A stretch of 64,000 nt of DNA from Bifidobacterium pullorum DSM 20433 (GCF_000771405.1 NZ_JDUI01000007.1:1-64000); one strand, 5' to 3'. Positions 16,009-25,605 are shown, numbered from the stretch's first letter. Notes: generated by a model not told the origin, from the sequence alone. Made by a program: numbers and translations.

Positions 16009-17196
16009 ATGCTCACCACATTCATCGCACAGATCAAAACCATGCTGCACCGGCCGGCCATGATCTTCTGGGCGCTCGCCTTCCCGATCATCCTGGCCAC
16101 CATGTTCCACGCCATGTTCCAGAACATCGCGAGCAGCTACAGCATCGAGGCCCAGCCCATAGACATCGTGCGTGACGACGCATGGGACGGCCTGACAGGC
16201 GCGCAGGACCTCGTGGAAGCCCTGCAGGACGCCGACACGGCCGTGCTCAAGGCCACGCAGGTGCCGGACGCGGACGCGGCGCTCGCCGACCTGCGTGAGG
16301 GTCGCGCGGTGGGCTATCTGGCCGCGCGGGACGGCGAACTGGCGTTCGTCATCAGCGATTCGGCCGCGACCACGGCCGAATCGGACGGGGCCGTGGGCAT
16401 AACCCTCAGCATCATCTCGGATGCCGTGGCGCGGTACAACGACACGGCGCAGCTGGGGGAGGCGGTGGGGCGGTACGCTCCCGAAGCCTTTCTGGACGAC
16501 TCCTTCACCGGGCAGCTGGGGGCCACCGCGGGGTTGAGCGAGGAGATCCGGCTCACCCGCACGGCCCCGGACGAACCCGTGCGCTACCAGTTCGCACTGC
16601 TGGGCATGGCCTGTCTGATGACCATGACCCTGGCCATCGGCGCCATCAGCGAATCCCAGCCGAATCTGTCCACCCTCGGCGCGCGCCGCTGCCTGGCGCC
16701 GCTGCCGAAGTGGCGCATACTGACGGCGGGGTTCCTGGCCGCCTGGCTGGTGTCCGCATGCTGCATGAGCCTGTCGTTTGTCGTCATCCGATACGTGTTC
16801 GGCGTGGGCGTGGCGGGGCGTGAACCGTTCGCGTTCCTTGGCATCGGCGTGGCCACGTTCATGGCGTCGTCGCTGGGCTCGCTGATCGGCGCGTTGCCGA
16901 AACTGGGCGTGGGCCCGAAGGTGGGCATCTCCACCGGCATGACATGTCTGCTGTCGTTGTTCGCCGGGCTCTACGGCCAGCCGGCCATGCAGCTGGGCGA
17001 CATGATCCAGCGGGAGCTGCCGCTGCTGGCGGACATCAACCCCGTCCGGCAGGTCTCCCAGCTGTTCCACGACATCCTGTACTACGACAGCCTGCAGCCC
17101 TTCGTCCGCACGGCCGCGCTGCTGGCGGTGATGAGCATCGTATTCCTGGCCATTGCGGCGCTGATGTTGAGGAGGCAACGCTATGAACACCTTTAA
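16009..17196 (+). CDS. ABC-2 type permease, first subunit
   Basis: This membrane subunit has 395 aa. One hydrophobic helix near residues 18-38 is followed by an extracytoplasmic domain of about 150 residues and then five to six C-terminal membrane segments, the ABC-2 exporter layout. AAAGGAG precedes the ATG, 12 bp after the ATPase stop, and the next permease gene overlaps its end by 14 bp. Together with its neighbour it would form the heteromeric export channel. The extracytoplasmic domain is where peptide or envelope contacts would occur; the substrate is not known. Confidence 0.88.
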   Translation: MLTTFIAQIKTMLHRPAMIFWALAFPIILATMFHAMFQNIASSYSIEAQPIDIVRDDAWDGLTGAQDLVEALQDADTAVLKATQVPDADAALADLREGRAVGYLAARDGELAFVISDSAATTAESDGAVGITLSIISDAVARYNDTAQLGEAVGRYAPEAFLDDSFTGQLGATAGLSEEIRLTRTAPDEPVRYQFALLGMACLMTMTLAIGAISESQPNLSTLGARRCLAPLPKWRILTAGFLAAWLVSACCMSLSFVVIRYVFGVGVAGREPFAFLGIGVATFMASSLGSLIGALPKLGVGPKVGISTGMTCLLSLFAGLYGQPAMQLGDMIQRELPLLADINPVRQVSQLFHDILYYDSLQPFVRTAALLAVMSIVFLAIAALMLRRQRYEHL

Positions 17197-18493
17197 GGCC
17201 GCATTGCGGGTCATCTGGCGGCACCGCGCCTATCTGCTCGTCTACCTGTTCGGACTGAGCCTGATGATGATCGTCCTGATGTCCGGCTCGGTGGCCGGCG
17301 CGCAGCAGGATGCGGCGTCCGCCGACGTCTACGAGCCCGATAGGGCCACGGTCGCCGTGGTGGACCGCGACGGCGGTGAGGCCGGCATCGCGCAGGGATT
17401 GCGCGAGGGGCTTTCCGACGGCTGCGATCTGATTGCGCTCGACGATACCGAGCGCGCGTTGCAGGACGCCGTGGCCACGAACTATGTGGGCCTGATCATC
17501 ATCGTGCCGGAGGGTTACGCCGCACGGTTCGCCGAGGCGGTCCGCACAGGCGGCGACGTGCCGGCGGTGCGGACCGTGACCAGCTACACCTCCGGCGTGG
17601 GGGCGATGGCGAGGATGCAGATGGAAGGGTTGCTATCGTCGCTCCGATCGGAGTACCGCGCGCGGCTGGTGCATGCGGGAGTCGACGCGGACGCCGACGG
17701 GACGCTGCTGGCGCACAGCGTGCAACAGGTGGTGGACGAGGCGCAGGCCGACGGGCGCGACGGCATCGCCGTGGCGCAGACGGGAACGGCCGGCGACTCC
17801 CGCACCGGGGCGTCGGTGTTCGGCGTGTCGATGAGATTCGGCGGGTATCCGATCATGGCGTCGATGACCGTGACCGTGGCGCTGGTGGCCGGTGTGTTCA
17901 ACGCGGGTCGGGTCCGGCGCAGGCTGGCCGCGTCGGCGGAGCATCCCTCTCGGCGGGGGATGGGCGTGTTCCTGGCCTGCCTGCTGCTCGGCGTCATCGC
18001 GTCGGCCTATTACCTGGCGCTGTCGGCGCTGCTGATGCTGCCGTTGGGCACGGACGCCTCGATCGCGCCGGAGTCCTTCGCGCTGTGCGCGGTGACGGTG
18101 CTGACGTACGCGCTGATGGCCGTGGCGTTGGGATTCGCGCTCGGGCAGTGCGGCGTGTCCGAGGAGGCGGCGAACGGGTTCGCGAATGTGTTCTCGCTGG
18201 TGGTCGCCTTCACCGGCGGCGCTTGGTTCCCCGCCTCGCTGATGCCGGACGCCATGCTGGTGCTCGGCCATCTGCTGCCCGGCTGGTGGTACGGCGACGC
18301 GCTGGGCGCGGCGCTGGGACTGGGGGAGCATGCCGCCTCCGGTCCGGATGCGGGGGCGTGGGCGTCATCGACCGGTCTGGTGCTGATGTATGCGGCCGCC
18401 TTCACCTGCGTGGGATTGGCCGTGGGCGCCATCCGGGCGCGCCGGCCGCGCTCGGATACCGCGGAGAGGACCACCGAGCTGGCCGTCGGCTGA
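17183..18493 (+). CDS. ABC-2 type permease, second subunit
   Basis: This 436-aa partner permease has the same plan as the first: one helix near residues 20-40, an outside domain to about residue 220, then five to six membrane segments and a short basic tail. A GGAGG lies within the overlapping end of the preceding gene, indicating coupled translation. Its sequence differs clearly from the first subunit, so the exporter is likely a heterodimer with one shared ATPase. The pathway is inferred from operon structure. Confidence 0.88.
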   Translation: MNTFKAALRVIWRHRAYLLVYLFGLSLMMIVLMSGSVAGAQQDAASADVYEPDRATVAVVDRDGGEAGIAQGLREGLSDGCDLIALDDTERALQDAVATNYVGLIIIVPEGYAARFAEAVRTGGDVPAVRTVTSYTSGVGAMARMQMEGLLSSLRSEYRARLVHAGVDADADGTLLAHSVQQVVDEAQADGRDGIAVAQTGTAGDSRTGASVFGVSMRFGGYPIMASMTVTVALVAGVFNAGRVRRRLAASAEHPSRRGMGVFLACLLLGVIASAYYLALSALLMLPLGTDASIAPESFALCAVTVLTYALMAVALGFALGQCGVSEEAANGFANVFSLVVAFTGGAWFPASLMPDAMLVLGHLLPGWWYGDALGAALGLGEHAASGPDAGAWASSTGLVLMYAAAFTCVGLAVGAIRARRPRSDTAERTTELAVG

Positions 18494-18550
18494 GTGCGAT
18501 CGGTGGACGGTTCCGGGCCGCGCCGCCGGCCGCGATGATAGAATGCGGGC

Positions 18551-19996
18551 GTGAGTAGAGGACACGGAACGGCTGCGGCAGCATCGGACGTCCATGCCAA
18601 GGCGGACGCGAAGTACGTCCAAATGACCCGATCCCCGCTGGAACCGCTGATTCTGCGTCTGGCCGTGCCGGCCATCGTCTCGAATCTCGTCACCGTGACC
18701 TACAACATGGCCGACACCTGGTTCATCGGCCGGCTCGGCACCTCGCAGTCCGGCGCCGTGGGCGTGGCCTTCTCGGTGATGACCATCATGCAGGCCATCG
18801 GCTTCTTCTTCGGCCAGGGCGGCGGCAACTCGCTGTCGCGAGAGCTCGGCAAACGCAACGAGGAGCGCGCCTCAAGACTGCTGTCGGTCGCCTTCTTCGG
18901 ATCGGTGGGCTTCGGCGTACTGCTGGGTGTGCTGGGGCTGCTGGTCCTGCAGCCGCTGGTGCACGGACTGGGCGCCACCGACACCATCGCCCCCTATGCG
19001 GTGCAGTACCTGACGCCGCTGCTGGTCGCCACGCCCTGCGTCACCGGCTCGTTCACGATGAACGGCCTGCTGCGCTTCCAGGGGTTGTCCGCCTATTCGA
19101 TGATCGGTCTGGTCACCGGGGCGATCCTGAACATCGCTCTGGCCCCGGCGCTGATCTTCGGCGCCGGTCTGGGCATCTTCGGCGCGGGCTTGGCCACCGC
19201 GATCTGCCAGACCATCAGCTTCACGATCCTGACCGTGATGTGCGTCAAGGTGGGCGTGGTCCGGCTGTCCCCGCGATGGTTCCAGCCGGACATGCTGCTC
19301 ATCCGGGAGATGATCGGCGGGGGACTGCCGTCGCTGCTGCGCAACGGCGTGGGGTCGGTGGCCGTGACCTGCGTGAATCTGGCCGCGAACCCGTTCGGCG
19401 ATGCGGCGATCGCGGCCATGGCGATCGTCAACCGCATTGCGTTGACCGCCAACTCGATGATCGTCGGTTTCGGACAAGGGTTCCAGCCGGTGTGCGGCTA
19501 TAACTACGGCGCCGGTCTGTTCGCCCGCGTCCGCCGCGGATTCTGGTTCGGTGTGCGCGTGGAGACGGCGATCCTGGTCTGCGCGACCGTGGTGTTCGCG
19601 CTGTTCGCCCCCGAATTGGTCGGCCTGTTCCGGGCCGACCCCGACGTGATCCGGATCGGCGAGGTGGCGTTGCGGCTGCAGTGCTGCACGCTGTGGATGA
19701 ACGGGTTCAACATGATGTCGAATATGAGCCAGCAGACCATGGGCAGGACGTTGGCGGCCTCGATCCTGGGTGTGGCCCGTCAGGGGCTGTTCCTGGTGCC
19801 GCTGGTCTGGCTGCTGCCGGCGATCCTGCCGGCGTTCGGCCTGCCGGCGCTGCTGGGCATCCAGATGGCCCAGCCGATCTCCGACCTGCTGACGTTCGCG
19901 ATCACGGTGCCGATCCAGCTGCGTATGCTGTGGGGGCTGAAGACGGCGGATGGTCTCCAAATGACCGCGACTTCGCTGTCGTCGACCATGCGCTGA
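18551..19996 (+). CDS. MATE-family multidrug exporter
   Basis: This 481-aa membrane protein has twelve hydrophobic segments in two halves and the MATE features LAVPAIVSNLVTVTYNMADT near the start and the matching repeat after residue 260 (GGGLPSLLRNG). Such proteins export cationic drugs with Na+ or H+. The start is GTG 18551. No Shine-Dalgarno is visible, and TAGAAT (18540-18545) lies just upstream, so a leaderless transcript is possible. An in-frame ATG at 18623 would remove the first 24 residues, which are polar. It is convergent with the MFS gene and not clearly part of the preceding operon. Confidence 0.88.
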   Translation: MSRGHGTAAAASDVHAKADAKYVQMTRSPLEPLILRLAVPAIVSNLVTVTYNMADTWFIGRLGTSQSGAVGVAFSVMTIMQAIGFFFGQGGGNSLSRELGKRNEERASRLLSVAFFGSVGFGVLLGVLGLLVLQPLVHGLGATDTIAPYAVQYLTPLLVATPCVTGSFTMNGLLRFQGLSAYSMIGLVTGAILNIALAPALIFGAGLGIFGAGLATAICQTISFTILTVMCVKVGVVRLSPRWFQPDMLLIREMIGGGLPSLLRNGVGSVAVTCVNLAANPFGDAAIAAMAIVNRIALTANSMIVGFGQGFQPVCGYNYGAGLFARVRRGFWFGVRVETAILVCATVVFALFAPELVGLFRADPDVIRIGEVALRLQCCTLWMNGFNMMSNMSQQTMGRTLAASILGVARQGLFLVPLVWLLPAILPAFGLPALLGIQMAQPISDLLTFAITVPIQLRMLWGLKTADGLQMTATSLSSTMR

Positions 19997-20054
19997 CCCG
20001 ACGGGCCGAGGCCATCGGCCGCGGAGCGTGCCGATGACCCCGGAATCAGCGATG

Positions 20055-21332
20055 TCAGGCGTGCCGGTCGTCGTCGATGGCGCGGATGGACGGGATCAGT
20101 ACCATCGTTACGGCTAGGGCGAGTATGGCGACGCCGGATCCCATGAACCAGACCGTCGCGCCGACCGAATCGACGAACAGCGAGGATATGGCGGTACCGA
20201 GCGGTAGAGCCCACGCCATCAGACTGCCGTACAGGCCGAACACGCGCCCGAGATACTCGGGGGCGATGCGTTCCTGGATGAGTGCGATCTGCGGCGCGGA
20301 GTACAGCGGCGAGCTAAATCCCATGACCACGGCCGAGGCCAGGAACGCCGGGAACATGGAGGGGGCGGCCGAGCCCGCGATCAACGTGGCCACGCCGTAT
20401 GTGACCGTGGCCAACTCCACGCTCACAACCCGGCGTCGGAATCCGCCGGTGGCGCCGATGACAAGACTGCTCACCAGCATGCCGGCGGAGAATGCGACCT
20501 CGGCGGTCGCGGCTCCGGAGGTGCCGCTGTTGAAATGGTCCAGACACATGACGGGGAACAGGGCGCTCACCGGCGAAATGACCAATGAGAACGCGAATCC
20601 GCAGATCAGCAGAGCGAACAGACCGCTGTCCGCCCGGAGTACACGGAAGCCATCCCGGGTCTCCGAGAGCATGCGTCCGACCGCCACGGACAAGCCCTCG
20701 GAGTCCGTCGCGGTAGTGGAGACCGGACGGACGTACGTGGTCAGGCGCGTCATCCATACGGCCAGGGAGGCCACAAGTGCGCCGACCACATCGATCAGGG
20801 CCATGACTCCTAACCCGAATATCGGATACAGGACGGCGGCCATCGCGTAACCGGCGATGTAGCCGAGCGATTGCACGCATTGGGCGATGCCGGACAGCCG
20901 ACCTAGCTGCTCCGCCGGGGCCACCATCGGGGTGAGCGCGTTGAACGCCGGCGTATGCAGGGACGAGCCAATCGCCCGCAGGAACAGCGATGCCATGATC
21001 AGCCACACCGGTGCGTGTCCGAGCAGGGCCGCCATGGCCACGACAAGACTGATGGCGGCGATGAACAGGTCCGAACCGATAAGGGTGGCCGTAATCGGAT
21101 GCCGGTCCACAATGACACCGGCGAACGGGCCGATAAGCGCCAGTGGCAGGAACCCCGCCATGGAGGCGAGCGTGATCGTGCCGGCGGAACCGCCCTGCGC
21201 CGCAATATGCCAGATCAGCCCCATCTGCACGATGGAACTGGTCAATACGGAGAAAAGCTCGCCACCCCACACGATGGCGATGGTCGAAACCCAGGCATAT
21301 GGGCGCGACGGAACAGGTTTGGGGGTATTCAT
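20055..21332 (-). CDS. MFS exporter, macrolide-efflux type
   Basis: A 425-aa transporter with twelve membrane segments. Motif A is degenerate (GPFAGVIVDRHP after segment 2), and the C-terminal half has the LGRVFGLYGSLMAWALPLGT region of the MFS_3 group, which includes macrolide exporters such as Mef. AGGAG precedes the ATG. Upstream, on the same strand, a nine-codon leader peptide with its own ribosome site and a pairing segment that can mask the exporter's start region are present, which fits drug-induced attenuation. Assignment as a macrolide pump rests on the leader and the family, not on any substrate residue. Confidence 0.85.
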   Translation of the reverse strand: MNTPKPVPSRPYAWVSTIAIVWGGELFSVLTSSIVQMGLIWHIAAQGGSAGTITLASMAGFLPLALIGPFAGVIVDRHPITATLIGSDLFIAAISLVVAMAALLGHAPVWLIMASLFLRAIGSSLHTPAFNALTPMVAPAEQLGRLSGIAQCVQSLGYIAGYAMAAVLYPIFGLGVMALIDVVGALVASLAVWMTRLTTYVRPVSTTATDSEGLSVAVGRMLSETRDGFRVLRADSGLFALLICGFAFSLVISPVSALFPVMCLDHFNSGTSGAATAEVAFSAGMLVSSLVIGATGGFRRRVVSVELATVTYGVATLIAGSAAPSMFPAFLASAVVMGFSSPLYSAPQIALIQERIAPEYLGRVFGLYGSLMAWALPLGTAISSLFVDSVGATVWFMGSGVAILALAVTMVLIPSIRAIDDDRHA

Positions 21333-21337
21333 AACAA

Positions 21338-21353
21338 ACTCCTATGGTCTGGT
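21338..21353 (-). promoter_or_regulatory. Ribosome site and pairing segment of the MFS attenuator
   Basis: In the mRNA sense, ACCAGACC (21346-21353) sits 2 nt before the AGGAG (21339-21343) of the exporter. Its ACCAGAC can pair with GTCTGGT (21408-21414) inside the leader-peptide codons for Arg-Leu-Val. A second stem, CCGCGGA with TCCGTGG, can form between them. A ribosome paused on the leader would cover the first strand and change access to the exporter start. Confidence 0.55.
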
Positions 21354-21403
21354 ACGGAATCGTGATGCCGATGCCACGCCACGGAGCACGGGTCCGCGGC
21401 GGA

Positions 21404-21433
21404 TCAGACCAGACGCATACGCACGATGTACAT
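21404..21433 (-). CDS. Leader peptide MYIVRMRLV, macrolide-stalling type
   Basis: A nine-codon frame (M-Y-I-V-R-M-R-L-V, stop TGA) has its own AAAGGAG (21440-21446) at good spacing from the ATG at 21433 and ends 71 bp before the MFS exporter start. Residues 5-7 are Arg-Met-Arg. This is the +X+ pattern (Arg/Lys, any, Arg/Lys) at which ribosomes stall in the presence of macrolides, as known for ErmDL-type leaders. The codons for R-L-V pair with the exporter's start region. It is too short for ordinary gene finders. The inferred role is to sense macrolides and induce the pump. Confidence 0.65.
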   Translation of the reverse strand: MYIVRMRLV

Positions 21434-21490
21434 CCAAATCTCCTTTGACGAAATGGGACGATGAAAGTCATTGTAGCGCAGGCAAGTCGT

Positions 21491-21550
21491 CGGTATATGC
21501 ATTGGCGGCGGACAGGCACCCTAAGCCCTCCGCTGCCGATGCATATACCG
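21491..21550. repeat. Long inverted repeat after the xanthine permease gene
   Basis: Arms of 22 bp (21491-21512 and 21529-21550) match at 20 positions and enclose 16 nt. It begins 8 bp downstream of the pbuX stop in the direction of transcription. There is no T run, so it is not a classic terminator. It may still stop transcription, protect the mRNA end, or bind a protein near the promoter of the leader peptide. Confidence 0.7.
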
Positions 21551-21557
21551 GAGATGC

Positions 21558-22925
21558 TCAGACCGCGGCGTCGTTCTTCGCCGTCGGAACGCTCAGGAAA
21601 TGCTCCTCGCTCGGCAGGACCAGGCTGAGGATCAGCGCGACGACGAAGGCCACCGCAATGCAGTTCGAGGCGAAGATCTGCTGGAACAGGGCGGGGAAGT
21701 GCACGAAGATGTCGCTCACCTGCGTGAATCCGATGCCGATCGTCAGGCTCAGCGCCGCGATGGTGATGTTGCGCTGGGTGAAGCCCGCCTCGGCGATCAT
21801 CTGGAATCCGGAGAGGATGATGTTGCCGAACATCATGATCGTGCAGCCGCCGAGCACCGCCTGCGGCATCGAGTTGAACACCTCGGCGATGGCCGGCACG
21901 AAGCTGGCCAGGATCAGGATCAGACCGCCGGAGAGGATCACCTTGCGGTTGACCACCTTGGTCATGGCCACCAGGCCGATGTTCTGGGCGAAGCTGGTCA
22001 GCGGCAGGCATCCGAACAGGCCGGAGACCGAGGAGATCAGGCCGTCGCCGGCGATCGCGCCCGCCGTCTCGCGTTCGGTGGGCAGACGGTTCAGACCCAC
22101 CTTCGTCAGCGCGGCCGTGTCTCCCAGCACCTCCACGGAGGAGACCACGTACAGCAGGCCCAGCGAGATGATCGCACCCGGGTCGAACTCGGGCTTGAAC
22201 GGCATGATCCGCGGCACGGACACGATCTGAAGATCGGCGAAACCGGAGAAATCTACCTTGCCCATGATGATGGCGACCACATAGCCGACCACCAGGCCGA
22301 ACAGTACCGAAAGCTGCTTGGCCGTGCCCTTCATCAGCAGCTGGAACGCCAGACAGGCGACCAGCGAGATCAGGCCCAGCGTCAGGTTCTGCCAGCTGCC
22401 GAAATCCTCGGCACCGGAGCCACCGCCGAAACTTTCGGCGCCCACGGTCAGCAGCGAGAAACCGATCGATGTGACCACAATGGCCGAGACGATCGGTGGG
22501 ACGAACCGACGCCAATATTTGGCGGTCAGACCCAGGACCAGCTCCAGCAGGCCGCCGACCAGCACAGCACCGACCACGGCGCCGTATCCCTTGTCCGCGC
22601 AGATCGCCACGGCGGCCGCCACATAGGTGAACGAGATGCCCGTCACCATCGGCAGACGGGAGCCGATCATCCATGCGCCGTACAATTGCAGGCATGTGCC
22701 CAGACCTGCGGTCAGCAGACCGGCCTGAATGACGGTGGCCGACTGCTCCGGCGTCATGTTCGCGGCGGAAGCGACGATGAAAATCGGCGCCAGATTGGCC
22801 ACGAACATGGCCATGACATGCTGCAATCCAAACGGTATTCCGCGCCAGAACGATACCGGCGCATCCAGACTGCTGAGCGCCTCGAACGAAATACCCGAAG
22901 CCTTACCGCTCTTCTTCTCACTCAT
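21558..22925 (-). CDS. pbuX: Xanthine permease, NCS2 family
   Basis: This 455-aa nucleobase transporter has about fourteen membrane segments. The NCS2 motif SFAQNIGLVAMT (near residue 310) and the acidic TM8 region identify the family. The Gln-Asn-x-Gly form and the adjacent xanthine phosphoribosyltransferase gene indicate purines, most likely xanthine, rather than uracil. The ATG at 22925 follows GGAAGGAA at correct spacing; an upstream GTG at 22943 would remove that logic. It is cotranscribed with xpt, 80 bp upstream, forming an uptake-and-salvage unit. Confidence 0.9.
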   Translation of the reverse strand: MSEKKSGKASGISFEALSSLDAPVSFWRGIPFGLQHVMAMFVANLAPIFIVASAANMTPEQSATVIQAGLLTAGLGTCLQLYGAWMIGSRLPMVTGISFTYVAAAVAICADKGYGAVVGAVLVGGLLELVLGLTAKYWRRFVPPIVSAIVVTSIGFSLLTVGAESFGGGSGAEDFGSWQNLTLGLISLVACLAFQLLMKGTAKQLSVLFGLVVGYVVAIIMGKVDFSGFADLQIVSVPRIMPFKPEFDPGAIISLGLLYVVSSVEVLGDTAALTKVGLNRLPTERETAGAIAGDGLISSVSGLFGCLPLTSFAQNIGLVAMTKVVNRKVILSGGLILILASFVPAIAEVFNSMPQAVLGGCTIMMFGNIILSGFQMIAEAGFTQRNITIAALSLTIGIGFTQVSDIFVHFPALFQQIFASNCIAVAFVVALILSLVLPSEEHFLSVPTAKNDAAV

Positions 22926-23005
22926 TCGGTGTTCCTTCCGCACGCCGTGCCGCGTGTTATCTCTTCATCGGACGGGCGATCGACGTCGCACGACCGTGTC
23001 TACGA

Positions 23006-23587
23006 TCAGTGACGGAATTCGATCGAACCGGTCTGCGGATCCATCGATTCCACGATCGCCAGCGAGTCCACGTCGTAACCCTCCTCGCGCAGCTTGTCGC
23101 CGCCGCCCTGGAAGCCCTTTTCGACGGCGATGCCGATGCCCTCGACGGCGGCGCCGGCATGCTCGCAGATATCGATCAGGCCGCGCAGCGCCTTGCCGTT
23201 GGCGAGGAAATCGTCGATGAGCAGGACGTGGTCCTCGGGGCCCAGATACTTCCTGGACACGATGACGGGGAACTCGCGCTGCTTGGTGAACGAATACACG
23301 GTGGACACATACTGGTCGCCGTCCAGGTTGATCGACTGCGCCTTCTTGGCGAACACCACGGGCACGTCGCCGAAATGGCGGGCGGCCACGCAGGCCATGC
23401 CGATGCCGGAGGCCTCGATGGTGAGGATCTTGGTGATCTGGCGCCCGGCGAAATGCTCGGCCCAGGCCCTGCCCATGGCGTCGTACAACGCCACGTCGCA
23501 CTGATGGTTCAGAAAGGCGTCGACCTTGAGCACATTGCCCTGCTTGACGGTGCCTTCTTTGCGGATACGTTCCTCAAGTTCCTTCAT
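23006..23587 (-). CDS. xpt: Xanthine phosphoribosyltransferase
   Basis: The enzyme converts xanthine and PRPP to XMP in the cytoplasm. At 193 aa it has the usual length for Xpt. The PRPP-binding motif [14 protein letters not shown] (two acidic residues, then the phosphate loop) is at about residues 124-137, and the N-terminal [12 protein letters not shown] and EASGIGMA segments are typical of Xpt. AAAGGGA precedes the ATG. It leads the xpt-pbuX operon. No purine riboswitch could be seen in the 160 bp upstream, so control must be by other means. Confidence 0.93.
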   Translation of the reverse strand: MKELEERIRKEGTVKQGNVLKVDAFLNHQCDVALYDAMGRAWAEHFAGRQITKILTIEASGIGMACVAARHFGDVPVVFAKKAQSINLDGDQYVSTVYSFTKQREFPVIVSRKYLGPEDHVLLIDDFLANGKALRGLIDICEHAGAAVEGIGIAVEKGFQGGGDKLREEGYDVDSLAIVESMDPQTGSIEFRH

Positions 23588-23745
23588 GGATCGTCCCTTT
23601 GCTCTGCTGATGGATGGGAAACGTGCTGACGCGCGTATGAGTCCCCAGCTTACGTCCGTCCGCTGACGGGAGCCGACGGTGTTTTCCCGTGCCGCCGTTA
23701 GCCGTCATGGTAGGCTGTGCACTGCCGGAAAGAGAGGAAGGCATC

Positions 23746-25605
23746 GTGCGAAGAACCATGCGGTATTCGGGTATGGACGGTATCAAGGGACTGGCCTTGA
23801 TCGGCGTCATTTGGTACCACCTGTCGCAGAGGACGCTGCCCGGCGGCTTCATCGGCGTCGAGGTGTTCTATACGGTATCCGGTTTCCTGCTCGCCACGAG
23901 TCTGCTCAACGAGTATCGGGAGCGGGGCGCCATCAGGGTCGGCCGGTTCTATGTGCGTCGTCTGCTGCGGCTGTGGCCCGCGCTGGTCGTGATGGTTCCG
24001 GCGGTCGCATGCCTGGGTATGATCATCGACCGCGACACGCTGGTGGGCATCGCGGGGCGCAGCATGGCCGCGCTGACCTTCTCCACAAACTGGTATGAGA
24101 TCGCCACCGGAGGCAGCTACTTCGCATCCACGTCCCCGCAGCTGCTGCGGCATCTGTGGTTCGTGGCGTTGATGGCGCAGGTCATCGTCGTCCTACCGGT
24201 TCTGGTCGCGCTGACCGAACGTCTGGTCGGCGAGAGACTGCGGCCATTGGTGCCGCTGGCGCTCGCCGTCATATCCGTGGTGCTGATGGGCGTGCTGTAT
24301 ACGCCGGGCGCCGACCCGACCATGGTGTACTTCAACACGGGCACGCACTGCTTCGGCATCCTGTTCGGCGTATTCCTGGCCTGGCTGGCCGCCGGGCATG
24401 AAGGCATGCCGCGGTTCGCGCTTGCGATCGCCGGCCATGTCATGCCGTGGATCGCCACTGCGGCGTTGATCGCCATGGGGGTGATCGCCACGCGCATCGA
24501 ACAGGATGGCGCGGCGTTCCGTGGCGGTTTGGCCATCGTGGCGCTGCTGACCATGCTGGTGATCGTCGGAACCATGCCCCGCAGCTCGTGGATGCATGGA
24601 CTGCTGTGCTGGCGTCCGCTGGTCCTGTTGGGCAGGTATTCATATGGGCTGTATCTGTGGCACTGGCCGTTGTATCTGCTGATGCAATGCCTGCTGCCGG
24701 GCTGGCGCGGCGACGGCATCTGGCTGATCTGGACGCTGACGCTCGTGGCGAGCGCGGCGATGACGGCCGTGTCATGGGTGTGCGTGGAGCGTCCGCTGCT
24801 GCGTTGGTCCAAGGCTGGCCGGGGGAGCGCCGGACGCGACGGTACGGGCTGCCGGTCGGTGGCATGGTTCCGGATCGGCGTCGCCGCGGTGGTCGTCATC
24901 GCACTGTACCTGGGGTTGGCCCAGGCGATCAGCGTCGCGCCCGCGAAATCCAGCGTGCAGGCGATGCTGGAGCAGAACCAGGCCGCGCTGGACGCGGAAG
25001 CGCAGCAGCGCGAAATCGACGCCAAGGCAGCTGAGGAGGCCCGGCGTCGGGCCGAGGAACTGGCCAAAGCCCGGGAGCAGGCCAAGGCGGAGATTCTGCA
25101 GACAATGGACGGGCATGACATCACCGTGGTCGGCGATTCGGTGACGGTCGGCTCGACTCCGGCATTGCAGCAGGCCCTGCCGGGCGTGGTCGTGGATGCC
25201 AAGACCTCCCGGTTCATCCAGGATGTGCCGCAAATCGTCAGCCAGCTGAAGGCCCAGGGGCAGCTGCGCCGGTTCGTGGTGATTTCCGCCAATACGAACG
25301 CCGCCGCCACCCAGGACTCCTTCGAACAGATCGCCGCCGCCGCAGGCGAGGGGCATGTGCTGGTCATCATGACCGGATACGGCGACCGCAGCTGGATTCC
25401 CGTAGCCAATCAGGGTGCGGGCGATTACGTGCGTGCGCATCCGGATTCGGCGGTCATCGCCGACTGGTCGACGGCCATCGGCGCGCACACCGAGATGCTG
25501 ACCAGCGACGGCATCCATCCCACAACGGACGGCATGGCGCTCTACGCCGACGTCGTCAAGAACACCATCGCCGACTGGATGGCGATGGAGGCGACCGCAT
25601 CCTGA
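23746..25605 (+). CDS. OatA-like acyltransferase with SGNH domain
   Basis: A two-part envelope-modifying protein of about 619 aa. Residues 1-350 are an Acyltransferase_3 membrane domain with ten or more helices (GLALIGVIWYHL start, RFYVRRLLRLWP motif, YSYGLYLWHWPLY near residue 300). A coiled-coil linker rich in Ala, Glu and Lys (about 410-465) leads to an SGNH esterase domain with block I VVGDSVTVGS and the catalytic DGIHPTTDG near the end. Such proteins O-acetylate peptidoglycan or wall polymers, giving lysozyme resistance. GTG 23746 follows GAGGAAGG; ATG 23758 is an alternative. It stands alone and is divergent from xpt. Confidence 0.88.
   Translation: MRRTMRYSGMDGIKGLALIGVIWYHLSQRTLPGGFIGVEVFYTVSGFLLATSLLNEYRERGAIRVGRFYVRRLLRLWPALVVMVPAVACLGMIIDRDTLVGIAGRSMAALTFSTNWYEIATGGSYFASTSPQLLRHLWFVALMAQVIVVLPVLVALTERLVGERLRPLVPLALAVISVVLMGVLYTPGADPTMVYFNTGTHCFGILFGVFLAWLAAGHEGMPRFALAIAGHVMPWIATAALIAMGVIATRIEQDGAAFRGGLAIVALLTMLVIVGTMPRSSWMHGLLCWRPLVLLGRYSYGLYLWHWPLYLLMQCLLPGWRGDGIWLIWTLTLVASAAMTAVSWVCVERPLLRWSKAGRGSAGRDGTGCRSVAWFRIGVAAVVVIALYLGLAQAISVAPAKSSVQAMLEQNQAALDAEAQQREIDAKAAEEARRRAEELAKAREQAKAEILQTMDGHDITVVGDSVTVGSTPALQQALPGVVVDAKTSRFIQDVPQIVSQLKAQGQLRRFVVISANTNAAATQDSFEQIAAAAGEGHVLVIMTGYGDRSWIPVANQGAGDYVRAHPDSAVIADWSTAIGAHTEMLTSDGIHPTTDGMALYADVVKNTIADWMAMEATAS

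Noticed and set aside
14671..17214. An 847-codon minus-strand frame
   Set aside because: It overlaps the ABC exporter genes, whose motifs are clear; the antisense product shows only biased composition.
23588..23745. Purine riboswitch before xpt
   Set aside because: None of the conserved loop or junction sequences of the purine riboswitch could be found on the minus strand.
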